DNA of 45,950 bases from an uncultured Blautia sp. (GTDB lineage: Bacteria > Bacillota > Clostridia > Lachnospirales > Lachnospiraceae), in NCBI GenBank assembly GCA_900551075.1, contig URVB01000028.1, positions 1 to 45,950 on the forward strand. Reading direction: 5' to 3'. Within the stretch, counting starts at the first letter, position 1; every line of letters starts with the position of its first letter. Under the pieces are notes generated by a model. It was not told the DNA's origin and ran no database searches. It saw nothing but the letters and a program-made list of their open reading frames with translations. Position numbers and translations under genes: made by a program. This document shows, piece by piece, positions 1 through 7,446 of this stretch.

Positions 1-46
1 ATCCTACGATGGTATCATTTCCGTTATGAACAAATCTCGTACACAT
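1..46 (-). CDS. Start of a gene cut by the window edge (possible Ntn-type amide hydrolase)
   Basis: Only the first 15 codons are present, reading MCTRFVHNGNDTIVG. An AGGGGG ribosome binding site lies just upstream, inside the end of the broken acetyltransferase gene, so the two were probably co-transcribed. A Met-Cys-Thr start is typical of choloylglycine hydrolase/penicillin V acylase-like Ntn hydrolases, where Cys2 becomes the catalytic residue. That assignment is an inference from very few residues. Confidence 0.4.
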   Translation of the reverse strand, partial: MCTRFVHNGNDTIVG

Positions 47-48
47 AA

Positions 49-681
49 TTAAATCCCCCTAATTCGTTCGATATTTCCAGATTGTATCGCTTTAATATTC
101 TGAGAAATTTTTTCCTCTGACCAATCCCACCATTTCAATTTAAGTAATTCTGTAATGGTTTCATCATTAAACCGTTTTCTGATAGGCTTTGCTGGTACTC
201 CTCACACAACGGTATAAGGCGGTACATCTTTCGTGACAACAGCACGAGTACCTATAATTGCACCATCGCCAATCGTAACACCTGCCAAAATGACTGCTTC
301 ATAGCCAATCCATACATCATTGTCGACAATAGTATCTCCTTTGTTATCCTACGCCTCCGTAACATTTGTTTTCTCAAGTTCCCACTCATCGAAAAATAAG
401 GGAAACGGATATGTGGACAGAGAAGCCATTGTATGATTTGCGCTATTGAAAAGAAATTTTGCACCGCAGGCAATCGAACAAAACTTTCCTATAACGAGTT
501 TGTCGTGGTTAATCGGATAGTGATAAAGAACATTGTTCTTTTCAAAACCCGTAGGGTCATTCACAAAGTCGTTATACATGGTATAATCTCCCACGGTAAT
601 GCTTGAATCGGTAATTGCATTTTTTAAGTAAATAGTCTGCATATCACCTGTCCGTGGATATAAATTTTTAGAGTTCGCCAT
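49..681 (-). pseudogene. Vat/XAT-family hexapeptide acetyltransferase, broken by two in-frame stops
   Basis: Read through, this is a 210-codon frame, the usual length of the xenobiotic acetyltransferases (streptogramin A Vat enzymes and CatB-type chloramphenicol acetyltransferases). The XAT hallmarks are visible: YHYPINHDKLVIGKFCSIA, then FNSANHTM carrying the candidate catalytic His, then left-handed beta-helix hexapeptide turns (DNDVWIGYEAVILAGVTIGDGAIIGTRAVV) and VPAKPIRKRF near the end. A TAG at 349-351 follows NVTEA, and a TGA at 202-204 replaces what is normally a Gly codon before GVPAKP. No frameshift is seen and the AGGAGG site before ATG681 is intact. Decay therefore looks recent. 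The first stop removes most of the beta-helix, so the product should be inactive unless the stops are suppressed. Confidence 0.85.
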
Positions 682-772
682 TTTTGTAATCCTCCTGTTG
701 AAAATGCTATATCATAATTGTACGCATCAGCAAAACTATTCTCAATACACCAAACAATGCAGAAACAATCAG

Positions 773-802
773 TAGAAAAAAGAGCTGCTTTTTCAGCAGC
801 TC
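773..802 (-). terminator. Rho-independent terminator of the CD3324-family gene
   Basis: A perfect 8-bp stem (GAGCTGCT at 782-789 with AGCAGCTC at 795-802) is followed on the minus strand by a run of T. It lies directly after the stop of the minus-strand gene at 810-1073. Confidence 0.8.
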
Positions 803-809
803 CCAATAA

Positions 810-1073
810 TTATTTCTGATATATTATTTTCCTTATGGCATATACCGAAAGATAGTATTCCTCCGCAAGTTCCTCAATCGAAACACCGTTCTGATATTTC
901 TTTATGATAATTTCGTTGCGTTCATAAAGTTCTTTTCGGTAACCAGACAATTCACCCCAAGATTTATGTTGTTCGTCCTTAGCAGGTATATAGATATAAC
1001 CCGCTTGCACATATTTTTGTAGCTCCTCAACCAACATATCAGGGAGAATTGTATTTGCATTGATGTATTTCAT
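810..1073 (-). CDS. CD3324-family small protein
   Basis: This is an 87-residue protein whose opening MKYINANTILPDMLVEELQKYVQ and central GYIYIPAKDEQHKSWGELSGYRKEL match the CD3324 family found in Clostridia and their mobile elements. The C-terminal part (NGVSIEELAEEYYLSVYAIRKIIY) has the form of a helix-turn-helix, so a DNA-binding role is plausible, but the family has no established function. I chose the ATG at 1073 because an AAGGAGG lies about 8 bases upstream. The upstream in-frame ATG at 1121 has no such site and adds residues not seen in the family. A terminator follows. Confidence 0.75.
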   Translation of the reverse strand: MKYINANTILPDMLVEELQKYVQAGYIYIPAKDEQHKSWGELSGYRKELYERNEIIIKKYQNGVSIEELAEEYYLSVYAIRKIIYQK

Positions 1074-1311
1074 ATGCAGGCTTCCTCCTTGATTGATAAA
1101 GTCAGGTAGCAAAGCCAGCAATATTATATTAGAGACTTATAATTACTCCATGCAAATGTCGCTCATTATACTGGCTTTGCATGGATCCATGCTTTGTTTT
1201 CCTTTTCTTATTTATACACATAATTTTTCACCACCAATATAAATGAATCGTCCTTTAATGTTTATAAGTATAGCATTAAATTTTGAATACTTCAAGCTAT
1301 TATAAAGGGGC

Positions 1312-1364
1312 TTAGGGGCGAAAGCCCCTAACAAGCGAATTTGGATAACCAAATTCAGTGCTTG
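1312..1364. other. Two adjacent hairpins, oriT-like remnant, in a gene-free gap
   Basis: The gap 1074-1538 has no supported gene. At its centre are two consecutive inverted repeats. TTAGGGGC (1312-1319) and GCCCCTAA (1324-1331) close on a GAAA loop. CAAGC plus GAATTTGG (1332-1344) pairs with CCAAATTC plus GCTTG (1349-1364), with an ATAA loop and a 3-nt bulge (AGT). Inverted repeats next to a relaxase nick are the usual form of an origin of transfer, and the neighbourhood carries a TnpV-type gene. The oriT reading is inference; no relaxase gene is in view. Neither hairpin is followed by a T-run, so they are not ordinary terminators. Confidence 0.4.
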
Positions 1365-1538
1365 GTAAGACATAACTTTTTTCATATATACTCAAAAATA
1401 TATCTTCTGTCATCTTTCCGAAATCATATTATTGTGTCACTTTGCATATATTAATATCAATGTCATTACCTAAATACTTGATTTATTTTGGAACAATCTG
1501 TTATAATGAAAGGGACAATCTGTATGAGGAGAAAACCT

Positions 1539-2558
1539 ATGAAAGTATTTATTAGTTGGTCAGGTAATATCAGTTGGAAAGTTGCAGTTATTTTTAGGGA
1601 TTGGCTTCCATCTGTTATACAATCACTGGAGCCATATGTTTCGTCTGAAGATATTGATAAAGGTGCTAGATGGAGCACTGATATAGCAACAGAACTTGAA
1701 GATTCAACATTTGGAATATTATGTGTAACAAAGGAAAATTTAGAGGCTCCATGGCTATCTTTTGAAGCAGGTGCACTTTCTAAGACAATGGAAAAAACTT
1801 TTGTCACACCGTTCTTATTTGATATAAAGCGTTCAGAGGTACAGGGACCAATTTTACAATTTCAGTCAACTATTTTTCAAAAAGATGACATTAAGAAAAT
1901 GGTTCAAACATTAAATAAAGCTTGTGGGGATGCAGGTATATCTGAGCAACGCCTTGATAAATCATTTGATGTTTGGTATCCGACTCTTGAAAAAGAATTA
2001 ATCGAATTGAGGGATGAAAGTTCAAACAAAAATGAAGATGTTGCACCTGAAGATGTCAATCATTCTTCTGAAATATTAGAAGAAATCCTCGAACTTTCCA
2101 GAGACAATCAAAAATTGTTACGAAATCCCGACGCTAAACTGTACAATGATATGGAAAAAATTAAAGATTCCTTGGAACGCATTTCTATGAGAAATGAAAT
2201 GGCATTTGAACGGAAAAGAATGTCAAGAAAATATAGTTCTATGTTTTTTGATGAAATTATGCATATGAGCGGCAAAAATAGTTCTTATGCGTTTTTGATG
2301 ACGCTCAGTCTATTGAAAGAAGATTTTCCTTGGATTTATGATATGGGGAAAGAACTAATTGACATACTAAAAAGTGGAAATAGCCCTGACGAAAAATCAA
2401 TTGCCATTAGAGAATTTAGAGACATGGTTGATTTCACTTTTAGTCATCCTATGATGAGAGATATATTTGGTCGTACTAAAGATAGCATAATGTTTATGAA
2501 AGAGCTTCCATATTCTTTAATGAGGTATTTGGATGAAATATCAGAGCAATACAATTGA
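1539..2558 (+). CDS. TIR-domain protein with helical C-terminal region
   Basis: This is a 339-residue protein. Residues 1-150 form a bacterial TIR-type domain: MKVFISWSG start, then EDIDKGARW, then PWLSFEAGAL. Trp72 and Glu76 make the WxxxE pattern whose Glu is the catalytic residue of NAD-cleaving bacterial TIR domains. Residues 185-339 are charged and helical, with a likely coiled coil around 190-225, and have no family I recognise. There is no transmembrane segment, so it is probably cytosolic. The start at 1539 has GAGGAG 9-14 bases upstream and begins at the first TIR beta strand. It stands alone between hairpin remnants and a convergent tnpV-type gene. An NADase-type phage defence or toxin role is an inference. 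Confidence 0.8.
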   Translation: MKVFISWSGNISWKVAVIFRDWLPSVIQSLEPYVSSEDIDKGARWSTDIATELEDSTFGILCVTKENLEAPWLSFEAGALSKTMEKTFVTPFLFDIKRSEVQGPILQFQSTIFQKDDIKKMVQTLNKACGDAGISEQRLDKSFDVWYPTLEKELIELRDESSNKNEDVAPEDVNHSSEILEEILELSRDNQKLLRNPDAKLYNDMEKIKDSLERISMRNEMAFERKRMSRKYSSMFFDEIMHMSGKNSSYAFLMTLSLLKEDFPWIYDMGKELIDILKSGNSPDEKSIAIREFRDMVDFTFSHPMMRDIFGRTKDSIMFMKELPYSLMRYLDEISEQYN

Positions 2559-2570
2559 TTGTACTGTAAA

Positions 2571-2606
2571 AAAAACAATCTGTACCATTAGATACGGATT
2601 GTTTTT
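2571..2606. terminator. Bidirectional terminator between the TIR and TnpV genes
   Basis: AAAAACAATCTGTA (2571-2584) pairs with TACGGATTGTTTTT (2593-2606), with one G-T pair. A-runs and T-runs flank it, so it can terminate the TIR gene on the plus strand and the convergent gene on the minus strand. Confidence 0.8.
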
Positions 2607-2630
2607 TATTTTCACACATTGCCTTAGATT

Positions 2631-3002
2631 TTAAATATAAATTAGTTCATTTAAAATGATTTCTTCTGCTTGTTGGCGAATGCAATTCATTCTTCTTACC
2701 CATTCCATATGACTGTCAGCCTTCATCTGTTTAGTAATGCCCTGTGTCGTTTTTAACTGTTTTACAATCCTACAAAAACGCTCTCGTGCTTGTTTGTCAA
2801 TCTCAGAAAGATATTTATAGAGTTTTCCGCTTGTCAGTAGATTGATATAAGTCAACTTGCGATATTCCTGTAAGTATCTCAAATGCCGTTTCCCATAAAT
2901 TCCAATATCATTTTCTTCTTTTGTAGAAAGTACAAAGCTTGGAATAAGATAATCGCTTTGTTTGCTATAAGTACCACCTAACTGTTCAAATAAAGATTTC
3001 AT
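2631..3002 (-). CDS. tnpV: TnpV family transposon-encoded protein
   Basis: This 123-residue protein begins MKSLFEQLGGTYSKQSDYLIPSF, continues with IGIYGKRHLRYLQEY and LLTSGKLYKYLSEIDKQARERF, and ends MEWVRRMNCIRQQAEEIILNELIYI. This is the recognisable pattern of TnpV proteins carried by clostridial integrative and mobilisable elements of the Tn4451/Tn1549 type. Its biochemical role is not established. I chose ATG3002 because GGAGG sits just upstream and overlaps the earlier in-frame ATG at 3017. It is apparently full length. No transposase or integrase is in the window, so the element is partial or its remainder lies to the left. Confidence 0.8.
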   Translation of the reverse strand: MKSLFEQLGGTYSKQSDYLIPSFVLSTKEENDIGIYGKRHLRYLQEYRKLTYINLLTSGKLYKYLSEIDKQARERFCRIVKQLKTTQGITKQMKADSHMEWVRRMNCIRQQAEEIILNELIYI

Positions 3003-3081
3003 TGTAGTTTCCTCCATAATGTTTTCGATTTGCTACAAATTCATCATATCCAACCGTCATTACAAATACTTATAAATGCCG

Positions 3082-3127
3082 TAAGGGACACTTCCTTATG
3101 TGAAGTGTCCCTTAGGGGGAGTTTTTT
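3082..3127 (+). terminator. Strong terminator-like hairpin at the right edge of the accessory patch
   Basis: TAAGGGACACTT (3082-3093) pairs perfectly with AAGTGTCCCTTA (3103-3114) and is followed by GGGGGAGTTTTTT. No plus-strand gene ends here, so it is either left from a lost gene or it insulates the following operon. The AT-rich accessory segment appears to end about here. Confidence 0.65.
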
Positions 3128-3185
3128 ATTTTCAGCGGATGCAGAAACTTTTAATAGAAAATTTAGAGATAGGGTTTTTGGTTTA

Positions 3186-3194
3186 TGATATAAT
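3186..3194 (+). promoter_or_regulatory. Extended -10 promoter of the sensor kinase operon
   Basis: TGATATAAT is a perfect extended -10 element, about 85 bases before the kinase start. The -35 region is poor, which fits an extended -10 promoter. Confidence 0.5.
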
Positions 3195-3278
3195 AGTTGT
3201 ATCAAACTCTGGAAATGTTTCCTTCGAATGATAAAATGAATATTCGAAGCAGAAAAATAGACTTGAAGGAGATTTTTC

Positions 3279-4433
3279 ATGAAACTAAAGACAAGGATTA
3301 TTGTTGGATTTATCATGATTATCCTGGTGCCTCTTTTGTTATTTGCGGCAACTTTATATGGTTTTGGTCAGTCACAGGCCAGACAGATGAAGGAGCAGCA
3401 GATGAACACGGATGAATCGGTTGTGTATGACATTGCAATTACCGAGTCCGTCAACGGTCAGGCCCGCATACAGCTTATGACAAAGGATTTGTTTTTTTCT
3501 GCATTTGTGATTTTGATTTTTACTGCTTTGGCAGTGGGACTTTGGATTTATCGAAGCATTGCAGCTCCTTTGGTTAAATTAAAAAAAGCGACGCAGAATA
3601 TAAAAGAAGGCAATTTGGATTTTGTTCTGGAGGTTGAAGGAACGGATGAATTTTCTGAGCTTTGCCAGGATTTCGAAGAAATGCGCCGCCGGCTGAAGGA
3701 ATCTGCAGAAGAGAAGGTTATTCTTGATAAAGAAAATAAAGAATTAATCAGTAATATTTCCCATGATTTAAAAACCCCTATTACAGCAGTGAAGGGATAT
3801 GTAGAAGGAATTATGGATGGAGTGGCGGATACGCCGGAAAAAATGGACCGTTATGTCAGAACGATTTATAATAAAACAAATGAAATGGATCACTTGATCA
3901 ATGAGCTGACTTTTTATTCGAAAATTGATACCAACCGTATTCCCTATACCTTCAGTAAACTAAACGTGGATGATTACTTCAGCGATTGTGCGGAGGAAGT
4001 AGGTCTGGAATTGGAAACCAGGGGAATTGAGCTGGTTTATGCGAATTATGTAGATAAGGATGTTTTGGTTATAGCAGATGGAGAACAAATCCGCCGGGTT
4101 ATCCATAATCTGATCAGCAATGCCATCAAGTACATGGATAAATCAAAAGGGATTATTCAGATACGTGTTAAGGATGTGGGTGATTTTATCCAGGTCGAGG
4201 TAGAGGATAACGGAAAGGGAATCGCCTCAAAGGATTTGACCTGTATTTTTGATCGTTTTTATAGAACCGATGTTTCCAGAAATTCGTCTAAGGGAGGCAG
4301 CGGAATCGGGCTGTCAATCGTTAAGAAAATTTTAGAGGATCACGGAGGAAAGGTCTGGGCTACGAGCCGTGTGGGAATGGGTACAATTATGTACTTTGTT
4401 TTAAGAAAATATCAGGAGGTACCTATGAGATGA
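3279..4433 (+). CDS. VanS-like membrane sensor histidine kinase
   Basis: This 384-residue sensor kinase autophosphorylates on a His and passes phosphate to the regulator encoded next. Residues 7-28 and 70-92 are transmembrane segments around a short outer loop of about 42 residues. HAMP follows at about 92-145. The dimerisation and phosphoacceptor box is LISNISHDLKTPITAVKGY with His162. The ATPase domain shows the N box (RRVIHNLISNAIKYM), G1 (VEDNGKGI), F box and G2 (GGSGIGLSIVKKILEDHGG). The start has a GAAGGAG site. It overlaps the regulator gene by an ATGA junction, so the two are translationally coupled. The small sensor loop suggests detection of a membrane or envelope signal, but the ligand is unknown. 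Confidence 0.92.
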   Translation: MKLKTRIIVGFIMIILVPLLLFAATLYGFGQSQARQMKEQQMNTDESVVYDIAITESVNGQARIQLMTKDLFFSAFVILIFTALAVGLWIYRSIAAPLVKLKKATQNIKEGNLDFVLEVEGTDEFSELCQDFEEMRRRLKESAEEKVILDKENKELISNISHDLKTPITAVKGYVEGIMDGVADTPEKMDRYVRTIYNKTNEMDHLINELTFYSKIDTNRIPYTFSKLNVDDYFSDCAEEVGLELETRGIELVYANYVDKDVLVIADGEQIRRVIHNLISNAIKYMDKSKGIIQIRVKDVGDFIQVEVEDNGKGIASKDLTCIFDRFYRTDVSRNSSKGGSGIGLSIVKKILEDHGGKVWATSRVGMGTIMYFVLRKYQEVPMR

Positions 4434-5119
4434 GTAAAATACTGATTATTGAAGATGAAGAAGCGATTGCAGATTTGGAAAAAGACTATCTTGAGCTGTC
4501 TGGATTTGAGGTTGAGATTGCAAACAGAGGAGATGTAGGCCTTGATAAAGCCCTGAAGGAAGATTTTGATCTGATCATTCTGGACCTTATGCTGCCGGAG
4601 GTTGATGGATTTGATATCTGCCGTCAGGTACGTCAGCAAAAAAATACTCCTATTATCATGGTATCTGCCAAAAAGGATGATATAGACAAGATCAGGGGGC
4701 TTGGCCTTGGAGCAGATGATTATATGACGAAACCCTTCAGTCCAAGTGAGCTGGTTGCCAGAGTGAAGGCGCATATGGAACGCTATAATCGTTTAGTCGG
4801 ATCTAATGCGGCTAAGAACGATATTGTAGAGATACGCGGTATCAAAATTGATAAGACAGCCCGCCGTGTCTGGGTGAACGGGGAAGAGACCACATTTACA
4901 ACAAAGGAATATGACCTTCTTACGTTCCTTGCAGAAAATCCAAACAGAGTATTTACAAAGGAAGAGCTTTTCCGCGAGATTTGGGATATGGAATCTGTAG
5001 GCGATATTGCTACAGTTACAGTTCATATTAAGAAAATTCGTGAAAAGATAGAGTTCAATACGGCAAAGCCGCAGTATATAGAGACAATATGGGGGGTAGG
5101 ATACCGGTTTAAGGTGTAG
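4430..5119 (+). CDS. OmpR/PhoB-family response regulator
   Basis: This is a 229-residue DNA-binding regulator, partner of the kinase just upstream. Residues 1-115 are the receiver domain with the acidic pocket Glu8-Asp9, phosphoacceptor Asp52 in LIILDLMLPEVDGFD, and Lys in DYMTKPFSPSEL. Residues 130-229 are a winged helix (EYDLLTFLAENPNRVFTKEELFREIWDM, then ATVTVHIKKIREKIE and ETIWGVGYRFKV). The length is normal for the family. The kinase-before-regulator gene order is the reverse of most OmpR pairs. Targets are not evident; no transporter or resistance gene adjoins. Confidence 0.93.
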   Translation: MSKILIIEDEEAIADLEKDYLELSGFEVEIANRGDVGLDKALKEDFDLIILDLMLPEVDGFDICRQVRQQKNTPIIMVSAKKDDIDKIRGLGLGADDYMTKPFSPSELVARVKAHMERYNRLVGSNAAKNDIVEIRGIKIDKTARRVWVNGEETTFTTKEYDLLTFLAENPNRVFTKEELFREIWDMESVGDIATVTVHIKKIREKIEFNTAKPQYIETIWGVGYRFKV

Positions 5120-5177
5120 GTTATGAAATGAACCGGAAGATTATATTCCGTTCATATCAAATATAAGGACCAAAGAT

Positions 5178-5217
5178 AAAGCTGCAGCCGGACAGAATAC
5201 GACTGCAGCTTTTTTTC
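5178..5217 (+). terminator. Terminator of the two-component operon
   Basis: AAAGCTGCAG (5178-5187) pairs with CTGCAGCTTT (5203-5212), followed by a T-run. Confidence 0.88.
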
Positions 5218-5274
5218 AGGGCAAAATATAATTCTGTGAAGATAAATATAGATTGAAGAAGATAAAGAGACAGT

Positions 5275-6714
5275 ATGAACAGATTATATAGAAAATTAGA
5301 AAATTACAGTACAGGGAATATATATCCTTTTCACATGCCCGGACACAAGCGGAATCCTGTTTCTGCAAAGGGAGAATTTCCATTTGACAGGGATATTACA
5401 GAAATAGATGGGTTTGACAATCTGCATCATCCGGAGGGAATTCTGAAGGAAGCCCAGGAAGCCGTTTCTGCATTGTACGGTTCCCTGGAGTGCTTCTACA
5501 GTATAAACGGGAGTACAGCAGCACTTTTGGCAGCGGTTTCTGCTTCTGTCAAAAGGGGAGGGAAGATTCTTATGGCCAGAAACTGTCATAAGGCGGTATA
5601 CCATGCAGTATATCTGCGGAATCTGGTTCCGGTTTATATTTATCCACAAACAGAGCCGGAATTTGGGATAAATGGAGGAATTTCACCTGAAAATGTGGAT
5701 AACCTTCTTGCAGAAAATCCGGAAATTGAAGCAGTGCTGATTACCTCTCCAACTTATGATGGGATAGTCTCCGATGTAAAACAAATTGCTGAGATTGTCC
5801 ATAGCCATGAAATTCCTCTGATCGTGGATGAGGCTCATGGGGCGCATTTCCGGTTTTCGGAGTATTTTCCGGTATCTGCGTTGGAATTGGGTGCAGATAT
5901 AGTAATACATAGTCTGCATAAAACACTTCCTTCCATGACGCAGACGGCAGTGCTGCACAGATGCAGCGAAAGGGTAGAAGGGGACTTGCTCAGACGCTTT
6001 ATGGGGATTTACCAGAGCAGCAGCCCATCTTATATTTTAATGGCAAGTATGGATGCATGTATGGATAAATTATCCGGGGATGGCAGGCAGATGTTTCGGA
6101 ATTATACCGGCTATTTGGAATATACCAGAAAGAGGCTTACAGAATGCAGATATATCCGGCTGATTCATCCGGAAAAGAACGGAGCTGCAGGGATTTATGA
6201 TTTTGACAGATCCAAGCTTTTATTTTCTGTAAAAGGAACATCACTTACGGGCAGAGAACTGTATCGGACCCTTTTAGAAGAATTTCATCTCCAAATGGAG
6301 TTGGAGACGGAGAGCTATGTTTTGGCATTGACCTCTGTAGGGGATACGGAGGAAGGATTTATACGGCTTTGTGAGGCTGTTGAAGAGATTGACAGACGGG
6401 AGTCATTAAAGGTTCCTGAAAAAAGCAATAAAAATCCTCTTGACGGCAAAAATTCATATGAGGTGCTTAAGCAGAGGATGTCTGTGGCAGATGCCATGGA
6501 GGCGCCTGCGGAGGCATATCCACTGGAAAAAAGCATAGGAAAAATATCCGCAGAGTTTGCTTATCTCTATCCTCCGGGGATACCGATTCTTGTTCCGGGT
6601 GAACAGATTACTGGACTTTTTATCAGGAATGTGAGAAGATATAAGGAGCAGGGCCTTGATTTGCAGGGCTTGAGAGATTATACGAACGAATCGGTTTATG
6701 TAGTGAAGGAGTAA
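5275..6714 (+). CDS. PLP-dependent Orn/Lys/Arg decarboxylase family protein (YaaO-like)
   Basis: This is a 479-residue fold-type I PLP enzyme of the short Firmicutes Orn/Lys/Arg decarboxylase group. Visible motifs are the N-terminal PFHMPGHKRNP, INGSTAALLAAV (phosphate cup), IVDEAHGAHF with Asp185 that binds the PLP ring nitrogen and His188, and SLHKTLPSMTQ with the Schiff-base Lys216. The C-terminal domain ends with YPPGIPILVPGEQI, typical of this family. Members make cadaverine, putrescine or agmatine; which substrate applies here cannot be read from sequence. Like B. subtilis yaaO it opens a block running into a nucleotide kinase, holB, ricT, trmN6 and rsmI. The next gene begins one base after the stop codon. 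Confidence 0.88.
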   Translation: MNRLYRKLENYSTGNIYPFHMPGHKRNPVSAKGEFPFDRDITEIDGFDNLHHPEGILKEAQEAVSALYGSLECFYSINGSTAALLAAVSASVKRGGKILMARNCHKAVYHAVYLRNLVPVYIYPQTEPEFGINGGISPENVDNLLAENPEIEAVLITSPTYDGIVSDVKQIAEIVHSHEIPLIVDEAHGAHFRFSEYFPVSALELGADIVIHSLHKTLPSMTQTAVLHRCSERVEGDLLRRFMGIYQSSSPSYILMASMDACMDKLSGDGRQMFRNYTGYLEYTRKRLTECRYIRLIHPEKNGAAGIYDFDRSKLLFSVKGTSLTGRELYRTLLEEFHLQMELETESYVLALTSVGDTEEGFIRLCEAVEEIDRRESLKVPEKSNKNPLDGKNSYEVLKQRMSVADAMEAPAEAYPLEKSIGKISAEFAYLYPPGIPILVPGEQITGLFIRNVRRYKEQGLDLQGLRDYTNESVYVVKE

Positions 6715-6715
6715 C

Positions 6716-7321
6716 ATGGGAAAGATATTTTACATAATGGGAAAAAGTGCGTCCGGTAAGGATAAGATTTATTCCAGGCTGTTGGCAAATGAACAGATAA
6801 ATCTGAAAAAGCTGATTTTGTATACGACACGTCCCATCCGTCAGGGAGAAGAGGAAGGAAAACAGTATTATTTTGCGGACGAAGCTAAACTGGAAGAATT
6901 CCGGAAGACAGGCCGTTTAATTGAGGCGCGTGCTTATCGTACAATTCATGGAATATGGACATATTTTACAGCAGATGATGGACAGGTAAATCTGAAAGAT
7001 GCAGATTATCTGGGAATCGGAACATTGGAATCCTACAGTAAAATGAAGGAATATTACGGGAAAGAGAAGGTTGTCCCCATTTATATTGAAGTGGAAAACG
7101 GAGAACGGCTTTTTCGGGCGCTGAAGCGTGAGCGTGACCAGATTATACCAAAATATGCGGAAATGTGCAGAAGATTTCTGGCAGATGAAGAGGATTTTTC
7201 TGAAGAAAATATTTTGGCGGCAGATATTGAAAAGCGTTTCGAAAATATAGAGCTGGATACTTGTGTAGAAGAAATTGTGAGTTATATTTCCTATCGTTCG
7301 GCGCATTTACTGCGCCAATAG
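6716..7321 (+). CDS. Guanylate-kinase-like P-loop kinase
   Basis: This 201-residue protein looks like guanylate kinase, which phosphorylates GMP to GDP. It has an N-terminal P-loop (MGKSASGKD, residues 8-16), a TTRPIRQGEEEGKQYYF segment that matches the GMP-binding TTRxPRxGExxGxxYxF motif, and a lid region with RALKRERDQ. The usual Ser/Thr after the P-loop Lys is Asp16 here. It occupies the position held by thymidylate kinase in the equivalent B. subtilis block. A different nucleotide substrate, or a second guanylate kinase beside a true Gmk elsewhere, are both possible. It starts one base after the decarboxylase stop codon and is probably co-transcribed with it. Confidence 0.75.
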   Translation: MGKIFYIMGKSASGKDKIYSRLLANEQINLKKLILYTTRPIRQGEEEGKQYYFADEAKLEEFRKTGRLIEARAYRTIHGIWTYFTADDGQVNLKDADYLGIGTLESYSKMKEYYGKEKVVPIYIEVENGERLFRALKRERDQIIPKYAEMCRRFLADEEDFSEENILAADIEKRFENIELDTCVEEIVSYISYRSAHLLRQ

Positions 7322-7388
7322 TGGTATGCCTGATAAGGTACAAAATCTATATAGCAGGCAAAAATAGTTTTTAATGGCAGTTGTTTTA

Positions 7389-7397
7389 TGCTATACT
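7389..7397 (+). promoter_or_regulatory. Probable extended -10 promoter upstream of holB
   Basis: TGCTATACT is an extended -10 element 50 bases before the holB start, in the 125-bp gap after the kinase gene. A weak -35 (TTTTAA) lies 17 bases upstream of the hexamer. Confidence 0.45.
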
Positions 7398-7446
7398 GAA
7401 TGTGAGGAAACAAATGAGACAAATGAAAAAAGTGAGGTGATTCTGA

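Noticed and set aside
3197..3415. Plus-strand frame upstream of the sensor kinase
   Set aside because: It overlaps the kinase start in another frame; the kinase has the proper ribosome binding site and the family N terminus.
7322..7446. Riboswitch upstream of holB
   Set aside because: The gap holds only a probable promoter and a ribosome binding site, without extended pairing.
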